Below are positions 8,071 to 15,455 of a DNA stretch of 37,930 nt, piece by piece. Source of the stretch: Bacteroidales bacterium. GTDB taxonomy: Bacteria; Bacteroidota; Bacteroidia; Bacteroidales; UBA932. The translations under genes and the position numbers were made by a program. The stretch spans positions 1-37,930 of the forward strand of contig JAFSVL010000041.1 in assembly GCA_017445015.1 (NCBI GenBank), read 5' to 3'. Below the pieces are notes generated by a model. It was given only the letters and a program-made list of their open reading frames with translations, ran no database searches and was not told the DNA's origin. Position 1 is the stretch's first letter, and each line of letters starts with the position of its first letter.

Positions 8071-9579
8071 ATGGAAAACACCTCACAGAAAAAAACCGCA
8101 GTCATCGCCGGAGCAGGACCTGCCGGCCTGACCGCTGCACTGGAACTACTCAGGCATACAAATATCCATCCGGTCATCCTTGAAAAAGACGAGGTCGTAG
8201 GCGGCATTTCCCGCACCGTCCGCTATCATGGCAACCGCATGGACATCGGCGGGCACCGATTCTTCAGCAAAAGCCCTGAAGTACTCCGCTGGTGGGATGG
8301 ACTCATGCCCCTGCAAAGGCCCGAAGGACCCGATCCTGAAAAAGAAGACCGGGTGATGCTGCGCCGCCCCCGCATCAGCCGGATCTATTTCCTGAGAAAG
8401 TTCTTCGACTATCCTATTACCATGAAGAAAGAGACCTTCTCCGGCTTGGGGCTCAGGAGAGTGCTCCATGCCGGATTCGGCTATCTCTGGTCATGCATTC
8501 ACAGGTTGCCGGAAACCTCTCTTGAAAATTTCTATATCAACCGCTTCGGCCGTCCGCTTTACCGAATGTTTTTTGAGGCCTACACAGAGAAGGTGTGGGG
8601 GATACATCCCTCCAAACTGGGGGCCGACTGGGGAAGCCAGCGCGTCAAGGGCTTATCGGTTTCCGCTGTCCTCCGTGATATGCTCTCCAAGGCGCTGGGC
8701 AGGAAGGATCGTGACGGGGCACATGTCGAAACCTCGCTGATAGAAGAATTCATCTATCCCAAATACGGTCCCGGCCAACTTTGGGAAACGGCTGCCGAAG
8801 AGATCATGTCTCTGGGAGGCGAGATTCTCATGGAAAGTGAAATTGTCAAGGTGAAGGTGGAGCGGGGAGAGGTCAAATCCGTTTCGGCAAAAGACAAGGA
8901 TGGGAACCTGACGGAAATCCATTGTGACTACTTCCTTTCCTCCATGCCCGTCAAGGATCTGATTACCTGTATAGAGGGGACTGAAATTCCCGTGGAGGTC
9001 CGGGAAGTCGCCGCCAAATTGCCCTACAGGGATTTCATTACCGCAGGGCTTTGTGTAAACAAACTGAAAATCGGCAGGATCCAGGATACGTGGATTTATA
9101 TCCAGGAGCGGGATGTCAAATTGGGCCGGCTGCAAATCTTCAACAATTGGTCCCCGTATCTTGTCAAAGATTGCGAGGAAACCCTGTGGCTGGGGCTGGA
9201 ATATTTCTGCTCGGAAGGCGATGAACTTTGGCAGATGAGCGACGATGACTTCATCCATCTGGCAGAAAAGGAGCTGATACAGATTGGCCTGATCGACGAA
9301 GGTTGTGTTTTGGACGCCTGCCGGGTCAAAGTCAAAAAGGCCTACCCCGCCTATTTTGGAAGTTACTACTCCCTGAATACCGTAAAAACATTTTTAGATA
9401 CAATCCCAAACCTGTTCTGCATAGGCCGGAACGGGCAGCATAGATACAACAATATGGACCATTCCATGCTCACGGCAATGGAATGTGTCAGGATTATCCA
9501 ATCCGGAAACCTCACGGACAAGGACGCCATGTGGAATGTCAACACGGAGGAAGAGTATCATGAAACAAAAAAATCATGA
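8071..9579 (+). CDS. FAD-dependent oxidoreductase, UDP-galactopyranose-mutase/protoporphyrinogen-oxidase-like
   Basis: A 502-residue flavoprotein. The N-terminal dinucleotide-binding loop [15 protein letters not shown] (residues 13-27) is followed by [13 protein letters not shown] and [14 protein letters not shown], the FAD-contacting signature shared by UDP-galactopyranose mutase and amine-oxidase-like proteins. The C-terminal FAD motif is seen in [20 protein letters not shown]. Such genes usually sit in glycan clusters and act on nucleotide sugars or lipid-linked sugars; none are next to it here. By eye its third codon positions are richer in A/T than its neighbours, suggesting a different origin. 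The ATG at 8071 is preferred over an upstream TTG at 8050. The exact substrate cannot be stated. Confidence 0.8.
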   Translation: MENTSQKKTAVIAGAGPAGLTAALELLRHTNIHPVILEKDEVVGGISRTVRYHGNRMDIGGHRFFSKSPEVLRWWDGLMPLQRPEGPDPEKEDRVMLRRPRISRIYFLRKFFDYPITMKKETFSGLGLRRVLHAGFGYLWSCIHRLPETSLENFYINRFGRPLYRMFFEAYTEKVWGIHPSKLGADWGSQRVKGLSVSAVLRDMLSKALGRKDRDGAHVETSLIEEFIYPKYGPGQLWETAAEEIMSLGGEILMESEIVKVKVERGEVKSVSAKDKDGNLTEIHCDYFLSSMPVKDLITCIEGTEIPVEVREVAAKLPYRDFITAGLCVNKLKIGRIQDTWIYIQERDVKLGRLQIFNNWSPYLVKDCEETLWLGLEYFCSEGDELWQMSDDDFIHLAEKELIQIGLIDEGCVLDACRVKVKKAYPAYFGSYYSLNTVKTFLDTIPNLFCIGRNGQHRYNNMDHSMLTAMECVRIIQSGNLTDKDAMWNVNTEEEYHETKKS

Positions 9580-9596
9580 TACGGAAACAGCGTGAT

Positions 9597-10937
9597 TTAT
9601 AGCAGTCGCGCTGCGATTTCGGAGAGTTCGCTGCGTTCTCCCTTGCGAAGGAAAACATGCTGGAAAAGGCGCTGTCCCTGCATTTTTTCGCCTAGGTGCG
9701 TCAAGCCGTTGGACCAGCGGTCCAGATAGGGCTGGTCAATCTGGAAGACATCCCCCGTAAAAACCATCTTGGTACCGGCGCCCGCGCGGGTGATGATGGT
9801 TTTGATCTCGTGCGGCGTAAGGTTCTGCGCTTCGTCGATAATAAAATAGCAGCGGCCCAGGCTGCGGCCGCGGATATAGGCCAGCGGCTCGATGATGAGT
9901 TTCTCCTTGGAGAGCATTCCCTCAAGTTTGAGGGCTTCCTTTGAGGAAGGGCGGAACTGCGCCTTGATGACATTGAGGTTGTCCATGAGCGGCTGCAGGA
10001 AGGGGCTCATCTTGCTCTTCTGGTCACCGGGCAGAAAGCCGATATCCTGATTGCCCAGGATTACGGTAGGTCTGGAGAGGATAATCTGCTCATAGTCTTT
10101 TTCCTGCTCCAGGGCGCAGGCAAGGGCCATCAGGGTCTTGCCGGTACCGGCGCCTCCGGTCAGCGACACCAGGCTGATATCCGGATTCAGGCAGGCATCC
10201 ATCGCAAACACCTGCTCCAGGTTCCGTGGACGGATACCGTAGGCCTCACGGCTGCGCACAAGCACCACGGCATCCCGCTTTATGTCATAACGGGCACATA
10301 CCACTTCGTCCGAGCCCTTCTCCCAGCGGAACTTGAAAAGTTTATTGGCAAAGGGCTTGACCTTGCTGCAGTCCTTCCAGGGAATCGCGTTCTGAGGTCC
10401 GTACACAAGTTGCTGCAGTTTGGCGGCAGGCAATACGGATTCCTCCAGTTCACGTTGTGCATCCTCGACGCGCGACTCATCCAGACGGTCGGTCAGGTAA
10501 TCCTGCACCTCCATCCCCGCGGCCTTCGCCTTCATCCGGAGATTGATATCCTTGGTGACCAGCGCCACAAAACGCCCCGGCCGGTTGTCCCGCATCCAGA
10601 TGGCGGTAGCAAGGATGCGATGGTCGGCGATATCGTTTTCAAAGAGATCGGAGAGCGCCGGCGGGAAGGGATGGTTGGGCTCGATCTTGATACGGCCCAT
10701 ATTCTTCCCGATGGGGATTCCGTCTGCACCGAACATCTTTCCTTCGGTAATGCGGTCGAGGTCGCGCATGAACGCGCGCGCATTAAAGGAGAGGGCGTCG
10801 TTCCCCTTCTTGAACTTGTCCAGTTCCTCGATGACCGCCACCGGAATGACGATATCATTATCCTGAAAACGCCGGATGGCCTTGTGGTCGTGCAGGATAA
10901 TATTCGTATCCAGCACAAAGATTTTGCTTTGACCCAT
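9597..10937 (-). CDS. PhoH-like ATPase with N-terminal PIN domain
   Basis: A cytoplasmic 446-residue protein of the PhoH2 type: a PIN ribonuclease domain followed by a PhoH ATPase domain. The PIN part starts KIFVLDTNIILHD, supplying the first catalytic acidic residue, and includes VIPVAVIEELDKFKKG. The ATPase part has Walker A GGAGTGKT (Lys267) and Walker B-like YFIIDEAQNLTPHEIKT, then GDVFQIDQPYLD. PhoH2 proteins are reported to be RNA-unwinding and RNA-cleaving enzymes; activity here is inferred. It is the last gene of a leftward folC, PurL-like, phoH run, 13 bases after its neighbour, and converges on the flavoprotein gene. Confidence 0.92.
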   Translation of the reverse strand: MGQSKIFVLDTNIILHDHKAIRRFQDNDIVIPVAVIEELDKFKKGNDALSFNARAFMRDLDRITEGKMFGADGIPIGKNMGRIKIEPNHPFPPALSDLFENDIADHRILATAIWMRDNRPGRFVALVTKDINLRMKAKAAGMEVQDYLTDRLDESRVEDAQRELEESVLPAAKLQQLVYGPQNAIPWKDCSKVKPFANKLFKFRWEKGSDEVVCARYDIKRDAVVLVRSREAYGIRPRNLEQVFAMDACLNPDISLVSLTGGAGTGKTLMALACALEQEKDYEQIILSRPTVILGNQDIGFLPGDQKSKMSPFLQPLMDNLNVIKAQFRPSSKEALKLEGMLSKEKLIIEPLAYIRGRSLGRCYFIIDEAQNLTPHEIKTIITRAGAGTKMVFTGDVFQIDQPYLDRWSNGLTHLGEKMQGQRLFQHVFLRKGERSELSEIAARLL

Positions 10938-10950
10938 ACTGAAAGAAATT

Positions 10951-12069
10951 CTAATCCTCCCCTTCCGCGCTGTGCTCGCGCAGCAGCGCGTCCAGAATAT
11001 GCTGGATGCCGGATTTTTCGCTGCAACGCAGACGGATGGCCGGATTGTCCGGATCGGGATGGCCGAGCGGGAAATAACTTACGTCCTGAAGCAGCATTTC
11101 CGCATCCAAATAGTCGAAATCCATATCGCGCACCTGCACGATGGCGCCCGGAACCTCTGAAAAAAGGACGCGCGGCAGGCATCGTTCCTGATAATAGTCC
11201 ATGATACCGGTAAGGTCCACCTCGGCACCGCAGCCGCCGGCAGCCATCCGTTCCAGCGTCGGCAGCAGTCCACCGCCGGACACCGTCTGCCCGGCTATGG
11301 CCACGCCGTCCTCCACCAGTTCCCTCACCAGTTCAAAACAGTCCATGAAATAGTCGGGGTCGTCGAGTTGCGGGCAAGGGCCGCCCGTACCGAGGGCCTG
11401 AGCCAGGAGGGAACCGCCCAGCCGGAACTCCGCCGTTTCAAAAGGGATATAGACGAGCCAGTCCCGCCGCTGGGGAAGGATCACATCCGGACAGGCACGG
11501 GCCGTCGAAAGCCTGGCTCCTGCCGTACGGTAAGGCAACACCAGGGCGCTGTCCTCGTCCAGACGGTCCCTGCCCAACTGCACCGACAGACGCAGGTCAT
11601 TCACCCCGCGGGAAACAGAGATATCATAAGCGGACAGCCGGACGCCCAGCGCATCCAGGACCTCGGAGAGCGCAGATACGGAACGGTAAAAAGCGGCGGC
11701 CGCACCCGCTTGCTTCAGATTCACCTTCCACCCGGCACGGACGCACAGATCGCCCAGCCTGAAATGCCCCTTGCGCCAAAGCAGGGAAACCAGGGCCTCC
11801 TCCAGGCGGCATTTCGTCCAATACTCCGGCTGTTGAAACGACATTTCGCGCCGCACGCCGGAAAGCAGCGAAAGGCAGTCTTCCGCACTTTTCCCGCCGA
11901 TGTCAATGGGTTCAAAGTCCGGCTCTACGGACTCGTCCATCCATGAAAAAACGGGGGGAATGGGCTCGACGGGACGTTCCGCCACAGCGGCCAGCAGGGC
12001 CTCCGGCGTCAGGGCCTGCGGGATACCGTCGATGATAAAACGGGAACGGAACAGTCGCTCGTTAGCCAT
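10951..12069 (-). CDS. AIR-synthase/PurL C-terminal-like protein without a partner catalytic domain
   Basis: A 372-residue protein I recognise only in part. From about residue 225 it resembles the C-terminal (AIRS_C) domain of PurL/PurM-type synthases: DCFELVRELVEDGVAIAGQT, then SGGGLLPTLERMAAGGCGAEV, and RVLFSEVPGAIVQV. The N-terminal half (EALVSLLWRKGHFRLGD, SVQLGRDRLDEDS) shows no clear ATP-binding AIRS_N signature or glutaminase domain, and a complete FGAM synthase is over 1200 residues. An ATP-grasp-like or ligand-binding role is possible but unproven. The start is the ATG at 12069; the upstream in-frame TTG at 12081 is less likely. It lies between folC and phoH in a compact leftward run. 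Confidence 0.6.
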   Translation of the reverse strand: MANERLFRSRFIIDGIPQALTPEALLAAVAERPVEPIPPVFSWMDESVEPDFEPIDIGGKSAEDCLSLLSGVRREMSFQQPEYWTKCRLEEALVSLLWRKGHFRLGDLCVRAGWKVNLKQAGAAAAFYRSVSALSEVLDALGVRLSAYDISVSRGVNDLRLSVQLGRDRLDEDSALVLPYRTAGARLSTARACPDVILPQRRDWLVYIPFETAEFRLGGSLLAQALGTGGPCPQLDDPDYFMDCFELVRELVEDGVAIAGQTVSGGGLLPTLERMAAGGCGAEVDLTGIMDYYQERCLPRVLFSEVPGAIVQVRDMDFDYLDAEMLLQDVSYFPLGHPDPDNPAIRLRCSEKSGIQHILDALLREHSAEGED

Positions 12070-12089
12070 AACAAGGACCAAGGTAAGAA

Positions 12090-13355
12090 TTATTTTTCAA
12101 GATTCAAAGCGGCAAGGGCTTCCGCCACGGTAAAGGTACTTCCGCCGATATAGACCAGTGCGGAAGGGACTTCCGCCGCATCGTCGAGGGCGGCACGGAC
12201 CGCCTGTGCGACGCTTTCAAAGGCCTGAAGGCTGAAATCGGGGTGCAACGCCCGCATCCGTTGCAGGAGCCTGGAGGCGGGCAGGGCGCGGTCTCCCGCC
12301 GGGGCGGCCAGATACCAGGAGGCCGAAGCGGGCATCCAGGCGGAGATACCATCCAGGTCCTTGTCCGCCATGATGCCGAATACCATGAAAAGCGGCCGTC
12401 CGGAAGCGCCAAGCCGCGAAAAATTCTCCTTCAGCGCCGGCGGATTATGTCCGATATCGGCAATGGTTTCCGGCGTGGAACGCAGTTGTTCCCACCGGCC
12501 ATGCAGGCCCGTCCGTGCGGCGGCGGAAGCAAGGGCTCCGGCATCAGCGGGTACACCGAGCAGGTGCAGCGCGCACAGTGCCGTCCGCAAGTTGATGTCC
12601 TGGCAGGGGCCGCGCAGGTCAAGCCGTTCCGGCAAACCCGCATCGGCGGAAGTCTCTTCATCCGCAAAATGGAGCGGTGCACCGACGGCGGCGGCGGCCA
12701 GGCGGAATACCGGCTCCGTTTCCGCATCGCGCACGGCAACGACCGCGGGTACGCCCGGCTTGAAGATGCCTGCTTTCTCGGCGGCGATTTTCGCCCTTGT
12801 ATCACCGAGCAGCGCACAGTGGTCCAGACCGATACCGGTAATGACGCTCAAGGCCGGGGTGATGATATTGGTACTGTCCAGACGGCCTCCCAGACCGGTT
12901 TCGATGACCGCGGCGGCAACCCCCTGTTCCTCGAACCAGCGCAATGCCATGCCGGTCGTGATTTCAAAGAAGGACAGCGGCCGGATGTCCCGTTCACGGG
13001 AAAGCAGGAAATCCACCACCCAGGCCTCGTCCGGCATCGAAAATCCGCCGTCCCGATGAATGACCTTCATCCGCTCCCGCCAGTCCAGCAGGTGCGGCGA
13101 GGTGTAGAGTCCCACCGGACCGCGGGCCGCCGAGAGGGCCGAGGCGAGCATCGAACAGACCGAACCCTTGCCGTTGGTCCCCGCCACATGGAGGCAGGGA
13201 TACGCCCGCCAGGGATGTCCGAGCGCCGCATCAAAAGTACGCATCGCCTCCAGGCCCGGTTTGTACGCCCCGGCGGAGAAGCCCGCCGACTGCACGCTCG
13301 GATGCCGCCGGAACAGCCCTTGAATCAACTCATCATATGACACCGGACTTTTCAT
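12090..13355 (-). CDS. folC: Folylpolyglutamate/dihydrofolate synthase FolC
   Basis: Adds L-glutamate to dihydropteroate and/or extends the polyglutamate tail of folates, ATP-dependent and cytoplasmic. The 421-residue protein has the Mur-ligase fold. The P-loop is GTNGKGS at 59-65, the omega-loop region LYTSPHLLDWRERM follows, then ETGLGGRLDSTNI with the folate and magnesium residues, and GLDHCALLGDTRAKIAAEKAGIFK. The C-terminal domain includes DIGHNPPALKENF. Length is normal. It begins the leftward folC, PurL-like, phoH run, and 39 bases separate it from the preceding PAP2 gene. No clear promoter match was seen in that gap. Confidence 0.94.
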   Translation of the reverse strand: MKSPVSYDELIQGLFRRHPSVQSAGFSAGAYKPGLEAMRTFDAALGHPWRAYPCLHVAGTNGKGSVCSMLASALSAARGPVGLYTSPHLLDWRERMKVIHRDGGFSMPDEAWVVDFLLSRERDIRPLSFFEITTGMALRWFEEQGVAAAVIETGLGGRLDSTNIITPALSVITGIGLDHCALLGDTRAKIAAEKAGIFKPGVPAVVAVRDAETEPVFRLAAAAVGAPLHFADEETSADAGLPERLDLRGPCQDINLRTALCALHLLGVPADAGALASAAARTGLHGRWEQLRSTPETIADIGHNPPALKENFSRLGASGRPLFMVFGIMADKDLDGISAWMPASASWYLAAPAGDRALPASRLLQRMRALHPDFSLQAFESVAQAVRAALDDAAEVPSALVYIGGSTFTVAEALAALNLEK

Positions 13356-13394
13356 TATTACTTAGCACATGAGGTCGCATATCTGTTAAGAGAT

Positions 13395-14483
13395 TTACCA
13401 GCAAAAGGCAACGCTCCAGCCAAAATGGAAAGCCGGGGGCAGCGGCGTCCACCAATCCGCTTCCAGAAACAATTTCAACTTATAAAACTCCGAAGTAATG
13501 ACCGATACGCCGGCACCGCCGACCACGTCGCCGGCCCAGCGTCCCCCCTGCTCCGGTCCTGCGCCGCCGAGCATATACACATCAAAGCCAAAACGGGGAT
13601 CGATGGGGAAAGTCCAGGCCCCGCCGCCCAGGAAGGCATAACGGTTATGGTCATTCGCGGCATCCTTGTAGCGCAGCGAAAGCGCGGAGACGCGCGCCCG
13701 CAGGGAAGGTCCCGCAGGAATGGATTTCGAGAGACGGTGCAGGGGCGCATTGAACTGCAAACCGGCCATTCCGCCACGGTAGGGAAGACGTCCCGCCTCC
13801 ACTTCCGTGCCCGGGCCGAGGGGAAAACTCGTAGCGTACAGCCACTCCACGGTCCAGGCCGAGGCAAAGGGCACCAGAAAATCCCGGTCCTCATAAGCCC
13901 CCGTCAGGCCCTTGCCCTTCCAAATCAATTCATTCAGCCAGTAACCCAACTCTACGCAGCCGATACCCAAAGCCATTCCCGCCATCGTATCGCTCATCCA
14001 ATGCCATCCGGTCGTCACCCGCTGGATGGCGGTGAGCATGGCCAGGGAATAGCCTCCGATACTGTACCAGGGGCTGCGCCATCCGTATTCATGATGCAGG
14101 AAAGTCGCCGATGCGAAGGCCAGCACCGTATGGCCGGATGGAAAAGAAAGATTGCCGCCGTTGGGCCGCGTCCGTGCTGTCAGGTGCTTTAGTCCCAGGG
14201 ACAAGCCACCGGCCAGGGCGGAACCCATCGCCACTTCCGACAGGAAACGGCCCCAGTTTGTACGGCCCTCCACGCCGCCCAGTTTGAGACCGAGCAGCGT
14301 TGCAGCAGGAATATATTGGATATAATTGCCGAAATTTCCGGTAGCCCAGGTACGGCCGTCAAAACCGGGAATGGCGTTTTCGCGGATTGCCGTAATATCG
14401 GCATCGAAGTTATACTGTGCCCGCAGGTTCACCGATGCCGTCAGCAAACCCAACACAATGGCAAAGAACAACTTCAGGCGCAC
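13395..14483 (-). CDS. PAP2 phosphatase fused to a predicted outer-membrane beta-barrel
   Basis: A 362-residue exported protein with signal peptide at 1-23 (LKLFFAIVLGLLTASVNLRA). The type 2 phosphatidic acid phosphatase motifs are complete: Lys99-x6-Arg106-Pro107, PSGHT (115-119, catalytic His118), and Arg155-x5-His161-x3-Asp165. After about residue 190 the sequence turns into alternating aromatic/hydrophobic strands with turns, ending FHFGWSVAFCW, a terminal pattern usual for outer-membrane barrels. Such fusions would place a phosphatase at the outer membrane, where lipid A or undecaprenyl-type phosphates are candidate substrates; that is inference. The start lies one base from the lspA stop, so it is likely the last gene of the ileS operon. 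Confidence 0.82.
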   Translation of the reverse strand: MRLKLFFAIVLGLLTASVNLRAQYNFDADITAIRENAIPGFDGRTWATGNFGNYIQYIPAATLLGLKLGGVEGRTNWGRFLSEVAMGSALAGGLSLGLKHLTARTRPNGGNLSFPSGHTVLAFASATFLHHEYGWRSPWYSIGGYSLAMLTAIQRVTTGWHWMSDTMAGMALGIGCVELGYWLNELIWKGKGLTGAYEDRDFLVPFASAWTVEWLYATSFPLGPGTEVEAGRLPYRGGMAGLQFNAPLHRLSKSIPAGPSLRARVSALSLRYKDAANDHNRYAFLGGGAWTFPIDPRFGFDVYMLGGAGPEQGGRWAGDVVGGAGVSVITSEFYKLKLFLEADWWTPLPPAFHFGWSVAFCW

Positions 14484-14484
14484 G

Positions 14485-15045
14485 TCAGCCTTCCTTCTTT
14501 TCTTCGGCGACGAAGAATCTCCACTGGAAAAGCAGCAGATAGATTGCGCCGACGGTCACGCAGGCATCGGCGAAATTAAAGACAGGCTCGAAAAAGACGA
14601 AATGCTCCGTACGGATGATCGGGAAATAAAACATATCCACCACCCTGCCCTGCAGGAAAGGATAATGGGGCGTATAGATCAGGCCGTAGAACAGGCAGTC
14701 GATGATGTTCCCGAGCGCCCCCGCATCGATAAGCGTCAATCCGGCCAGTACCCCGGCGGGAATTTCCGGACGGCGGCACAGGCGTGCAATCCAGACCGTC
14801 AATACCGAAAACAGGCCGATGCGAAACAGGCTCAGCGCATATTTTCCCCACACTCCGCCGAATTTCATCCCGAAAGCGAAGCCCTCGTTCTCTACAAAAC
14901 ACAGGCGGAACCACTGTCCGATGACAAATATCTGTTCGCCGGGCACCATAGAAGCCTTGACCCAGGCCTTGATGACCTGGTCAATCGCGACGAGCAGTAT
15001 GCCCAATATGAGGAGCCAGGCCCCTCTGGAAAACCATTTTTTCAA
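14485..15045 (-). CDS. lspA: Lipoprotein signal peptidase LspA (signal peptidase II)
   Basis: Inner-membrane aspartyl protease that removes signal peptides of diacylglyceryl-modified prolipoproteins. Four membrane helices are visible. The family blocks are AIDQVIKAWV, VENEGFAFG (NxGxxFG), GRVVDMFYF with one catalytic Asp, and FNFADACVTVG with the other. I place the start at TTG 15045, giving 186 residues. Its first three bases overlap the stop of the DksA-like gene (TTGA), and a GGAAGGAA stretch lies just upstream. The longer open frame would run through the preceding gene, so it was rejected. The gene is co-transcribed with ileS and the DksA-like gene, an arrangement common in Bacteroidota. 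Confidence 0.92.
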   Translation of the reverse strand: MKKWFSRGAWLLILGILLVAIDQVIKAWVKASMVPGEQIFVIGQWFRLCFVENEGFAFGMKFGGVWGKYALSLFRIGLFSVLTVWIARLCRRPEIPAGVLAGLTLIDAGALGNIIDCLFYGLIYTPHYPFLQGRVVDMFYFPIIRTEHFVFFEPVFNFADACVTVGAIYLLLFQWRFFVAEEKKEG

Positions 15046-15443
15046 TTCCTTCCGGATTTGGCGAGCATTTCCTTCGCTTCCACGGTCAGGGTCGCATGCG
15101 GAACCAGGCGGAGCCTCTCCTTGGGGATGAGTTTCCCGGTCACACGGCAAATACCGTAAGTCTTGTTCTCGATCCGCACAAGCGCCGCTTCCAGATTCTG
15201 GATGAACTTATACTGGCGCTGTGCCATCTGGCTCGCTTCCTCTTTGGAAAGCTGGTCCGCACCGTCGTCCTCGACCGTCCGGAAGGAAGGAGAGGTATCG
15301 TCGGTGCCGTTGGAAGTGGCATGCATCACGACTTCACGAAGCGTAGCATATTCTTTCTTCGCCTTGTCGAGCATCTCAACGATGATAGCCTTGAACTCAG
15401 CAAGCTCCTCATCGGAGTAACGGGTTCTGGTGTCTTCTGCCAT
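15042..15443 (-). CDS. TraR/DksA-family protein with a degenerate zinc finger
   Basis: A 133-residue protein of the DksA/TraR family. It has an N-terminal helical coiled-coil region (EELAEFKAIIVEMLDKAKK and QMAQRQYKFIQNLEAALVRI) and a C-terminal block NKTYGICRVTGKLIPKERL that aligns with the DksA C4 zinc finger. Only one cysteine (Cys99) remains where the family usually has four, so zinc binding as in DksA is doubtful. The DksA coiled-coil tip aspartates needed to act in the RNA polymerase secondary channel may correspond to the DD near residues 48-60, which is uncertain. It sits between ileS and lspA, 12 bases after ileS. Confidence 0.82.
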   Translation of the reverse strand: MAEDTRTRYSDEELAEFKAIIVEMLDKAKKEYATLREVVMHATSNGTDDTSPSFRTVEDDGADQLSKEEASQMAQRQYKFIQNLEAALVRIENKTYGICRVTGKLIPKERLRLVPHATLTVEAKEMLAKSGRN

Positions 15444-15455
15444 CTTTTTTGCGTT

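Noticed and set aside
14485-15150. A longer LspA starting at 15150
   Set aside because: The extra 35 residues are hydrophilic, overlap the end of the DksA-like gene, and are not part of the LspA family; the TTG at 15045 overlaps the upstream stop.
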